The notes beneath the pieces were generated by a model. The model saw nothing but the letters and a program-made list of their open reading frames with translations, ran no database searches and was not told where the DNA came from. 64,000 nucleotides of DNA from Oscillospiraceae bacterium (GTDB lineage Bacteria > Bacillota > Clostridia > Oscillospirales > Oscillospiraceae), in the NCBI GenBank assembly GCA_017429325.1, contig JAFRPC010000054.1:1-64000 (forward strand), read 5' to 3'. Made by a program: the position numbers and the translations under genes. This document shows positions 63,222-64,000 of this stretch, in pieces (within the stretch, counting starts at the first letter, position 1; each line of letters starts with the position of its first letter).

Positions 63222-64000
63222 TTAATGCAGCAGGCGACGGAAGCCCAGGTGACACAGCCAGGAGAGGGCCAGCGCTGCGGGGAAAAACAGGAGCAGAAAC
63301 AGGGGGCTTTGTTCCGCCAGAGAGAGATAGCTGCTCAGCGCAGTCACCACGAGCCCGTGGACCAGATAGACCTCCAGAGACATTTCCCCCAGACTGCGCA
63401 GGAGCGGGTGCCGGAGTCGCAGCTTCAGCATCAGCAGGAGCAGGAACACGGAGACGGCAGCGGTCGCAAACAGGGTGCTCAAATAGTCGAACCAGAAGAA
63501 GTATTCGCTGACCAGGGTCAGCCAGGCCGCGCAGGCCCCGCTCAAAAGCAGGTAGATCCAGGGATGCCGTTCAAAGGCGCGGACGATGCGGGGATACAGC
63601 GCGTACCACAGAATGCCCAGGGGGAAGCACCAGGCCGCGTTGTACCAGTAGCCCTCAAATCCGAGCCGCCGCAGTGCAAACACGGCAAAGAAGACGCAGA
63701 CGCCCACCAAGGCAGTCAGGAGGGCCCTGTCCCGCTTTGCCGACAGACCGGCCAGATAGAAAACCAGATAATACAGGGCAATGGTCAGAATGAACCAGGA
63801 ATACCGGATCAGAGGTTTTCCGTTGACAAAGGACAGCAGGATCTCCCGCAGGCTCAGGGCCTCTCCCAGCGCCAGACGCAGGGCGGCTGCGGCGGCGGAG
63901 AGGAGCAGATACGGCAGCAGGGTGCTCCGCCACCGTTTTTTCCAGTAGTGGGACGGCCCGCTTTTTTCCCAGGAGGCCATGAGGCCGTAGCCCGAAAGGG
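63222..64000 (-). CDS. Acyltransferase family 3 membrane protein (5' end outside window)
   Basis: The frame is open to the right edge: upstream of an internal ATG at 63980 the codons read LSGYGLM, the family's FLSGYGL landmark, so the real start lies beyond 64000. About 259 residues are present with some eight membrane helices, then WKKRWRSTLLPYLLLS. The catalytic His region is not in the window. The protein ends LCHLGFRRLLH. Probably acylates the polymer or a lipid-linked repeat. Confidence 0.85.
   Translation of the reverse strand, partial: LSGYGLMASWEKSGPSHYWKKRWRSTLLPYLLLSAAAAALRLALGEALSLREILLSFVNGKPLIRYSWFILTIALYYLVFYLAGLSAKRDRALLTALVGVCVFFAVFALRRLGFEGYWYNAAWCFPLGILWYALYPRIVRAFERHPWIYLLLSGACAAWLTLVSEYFFWFDYLSTLFATAAVSVFLLLLMLKLRLRHPLLRSLGEMSLEVYLVHGLVVTALSSYLSLAEQSPLFLLLFFPAALALSWLCHLGFRRLLH

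Overview
The window looks like a chromosomal segment of a GC-rich gut Firmicute of the Oscillospiraceae type (Oscillibacter, Dysosmobacter or Lawsonibacter-like). This rests on the GC-rich codon use, AGGAGG ribosome binding sites, Gram-positive TTGACA/TATAAT promoters, BspA-type leucine-rich surface proteins with SLH domains, a sodium-pumping oxaloacetate decarboxylase and an ATP-dependent PEP carboxykinase. Genus cannot be fixed from sequence reading alone. I saw no tRNA, rRNA, CRISPR array, transposase or phage gene.

Layout. 1-5076 (minus): most of a very large secreted protein with a Cthe_2159-like beta-helix, CxxC ribbons and a triplicated module; its C-terminus lies outside the window. 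5201-6974 (plus): an AbrB-type regulator with a two-gene ABC exporter. 7086-8288: a LysM-M14 cell-wall peptidase. 8390-13639 (plus): MoxR ATPase, DUF58 protein, transglutaminase membrane protein and aldose 1-epimerase in one run. 13700-19725: threonine aldolase, a stand-alone nucleotidyltransferase, a trmB/response-regulator/histidine-kinase operon, and glucokinase. 20024-23473 (minus): the oadA-oadG-biotin carrier-oadB sodium pump. 23700-32562 (minus): three paralogous LRR-SLH surface proteins. The first has an extra oligopeptide-binding (SBP family 5) domain whose C-terminal segment sits in front of its N-terminal segment, as in a circular permutation. 32860-34473: pckA, then an acylphosphatase.

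From 34943 to the right edge almost every gene is on the minus strand and belongs to a surface glycopolymer locus. It has activated-sugar genes (rfbA, rfbB, ugd, a DegT aminotransferase, an epimerase), glycosyltransferases (two GT2, one GT10 fucosyltransferase-like, one GT-D type), a CDP-glycerol glycerophosphotransferase-like enzyme, a TagD-like cytidylyltransferase, LicD, and two acyltransferases. Mixed in are genes unusual for such loci: four ATP-grasp ligases (two of them close paralogues), a glutaminase-less asparagine synthase, a BKACE enzyme, a class III aminotransferase, an MmgE/PrpD protein, a D-2-hydroxyacid dehydrogenase and a U32-like TIM barrel. Together they suggest that a dedicated small acid or amino acid is made and ligated onto the polymer. 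This is the most likely place for an undescribed pathway. The locus is a mosaic of GC-rich and AT-richer genes, which suggests assembly by transfer. A MATE exporter and a metallophosphoesterase are embedded in it.

Short palindromic elements with a CTAC/GTAG edge recur in several intergenic gaps (near 27.9, 29.7, 56.3 and 60.8 kb) and look like a dispersed miniature repeat family.
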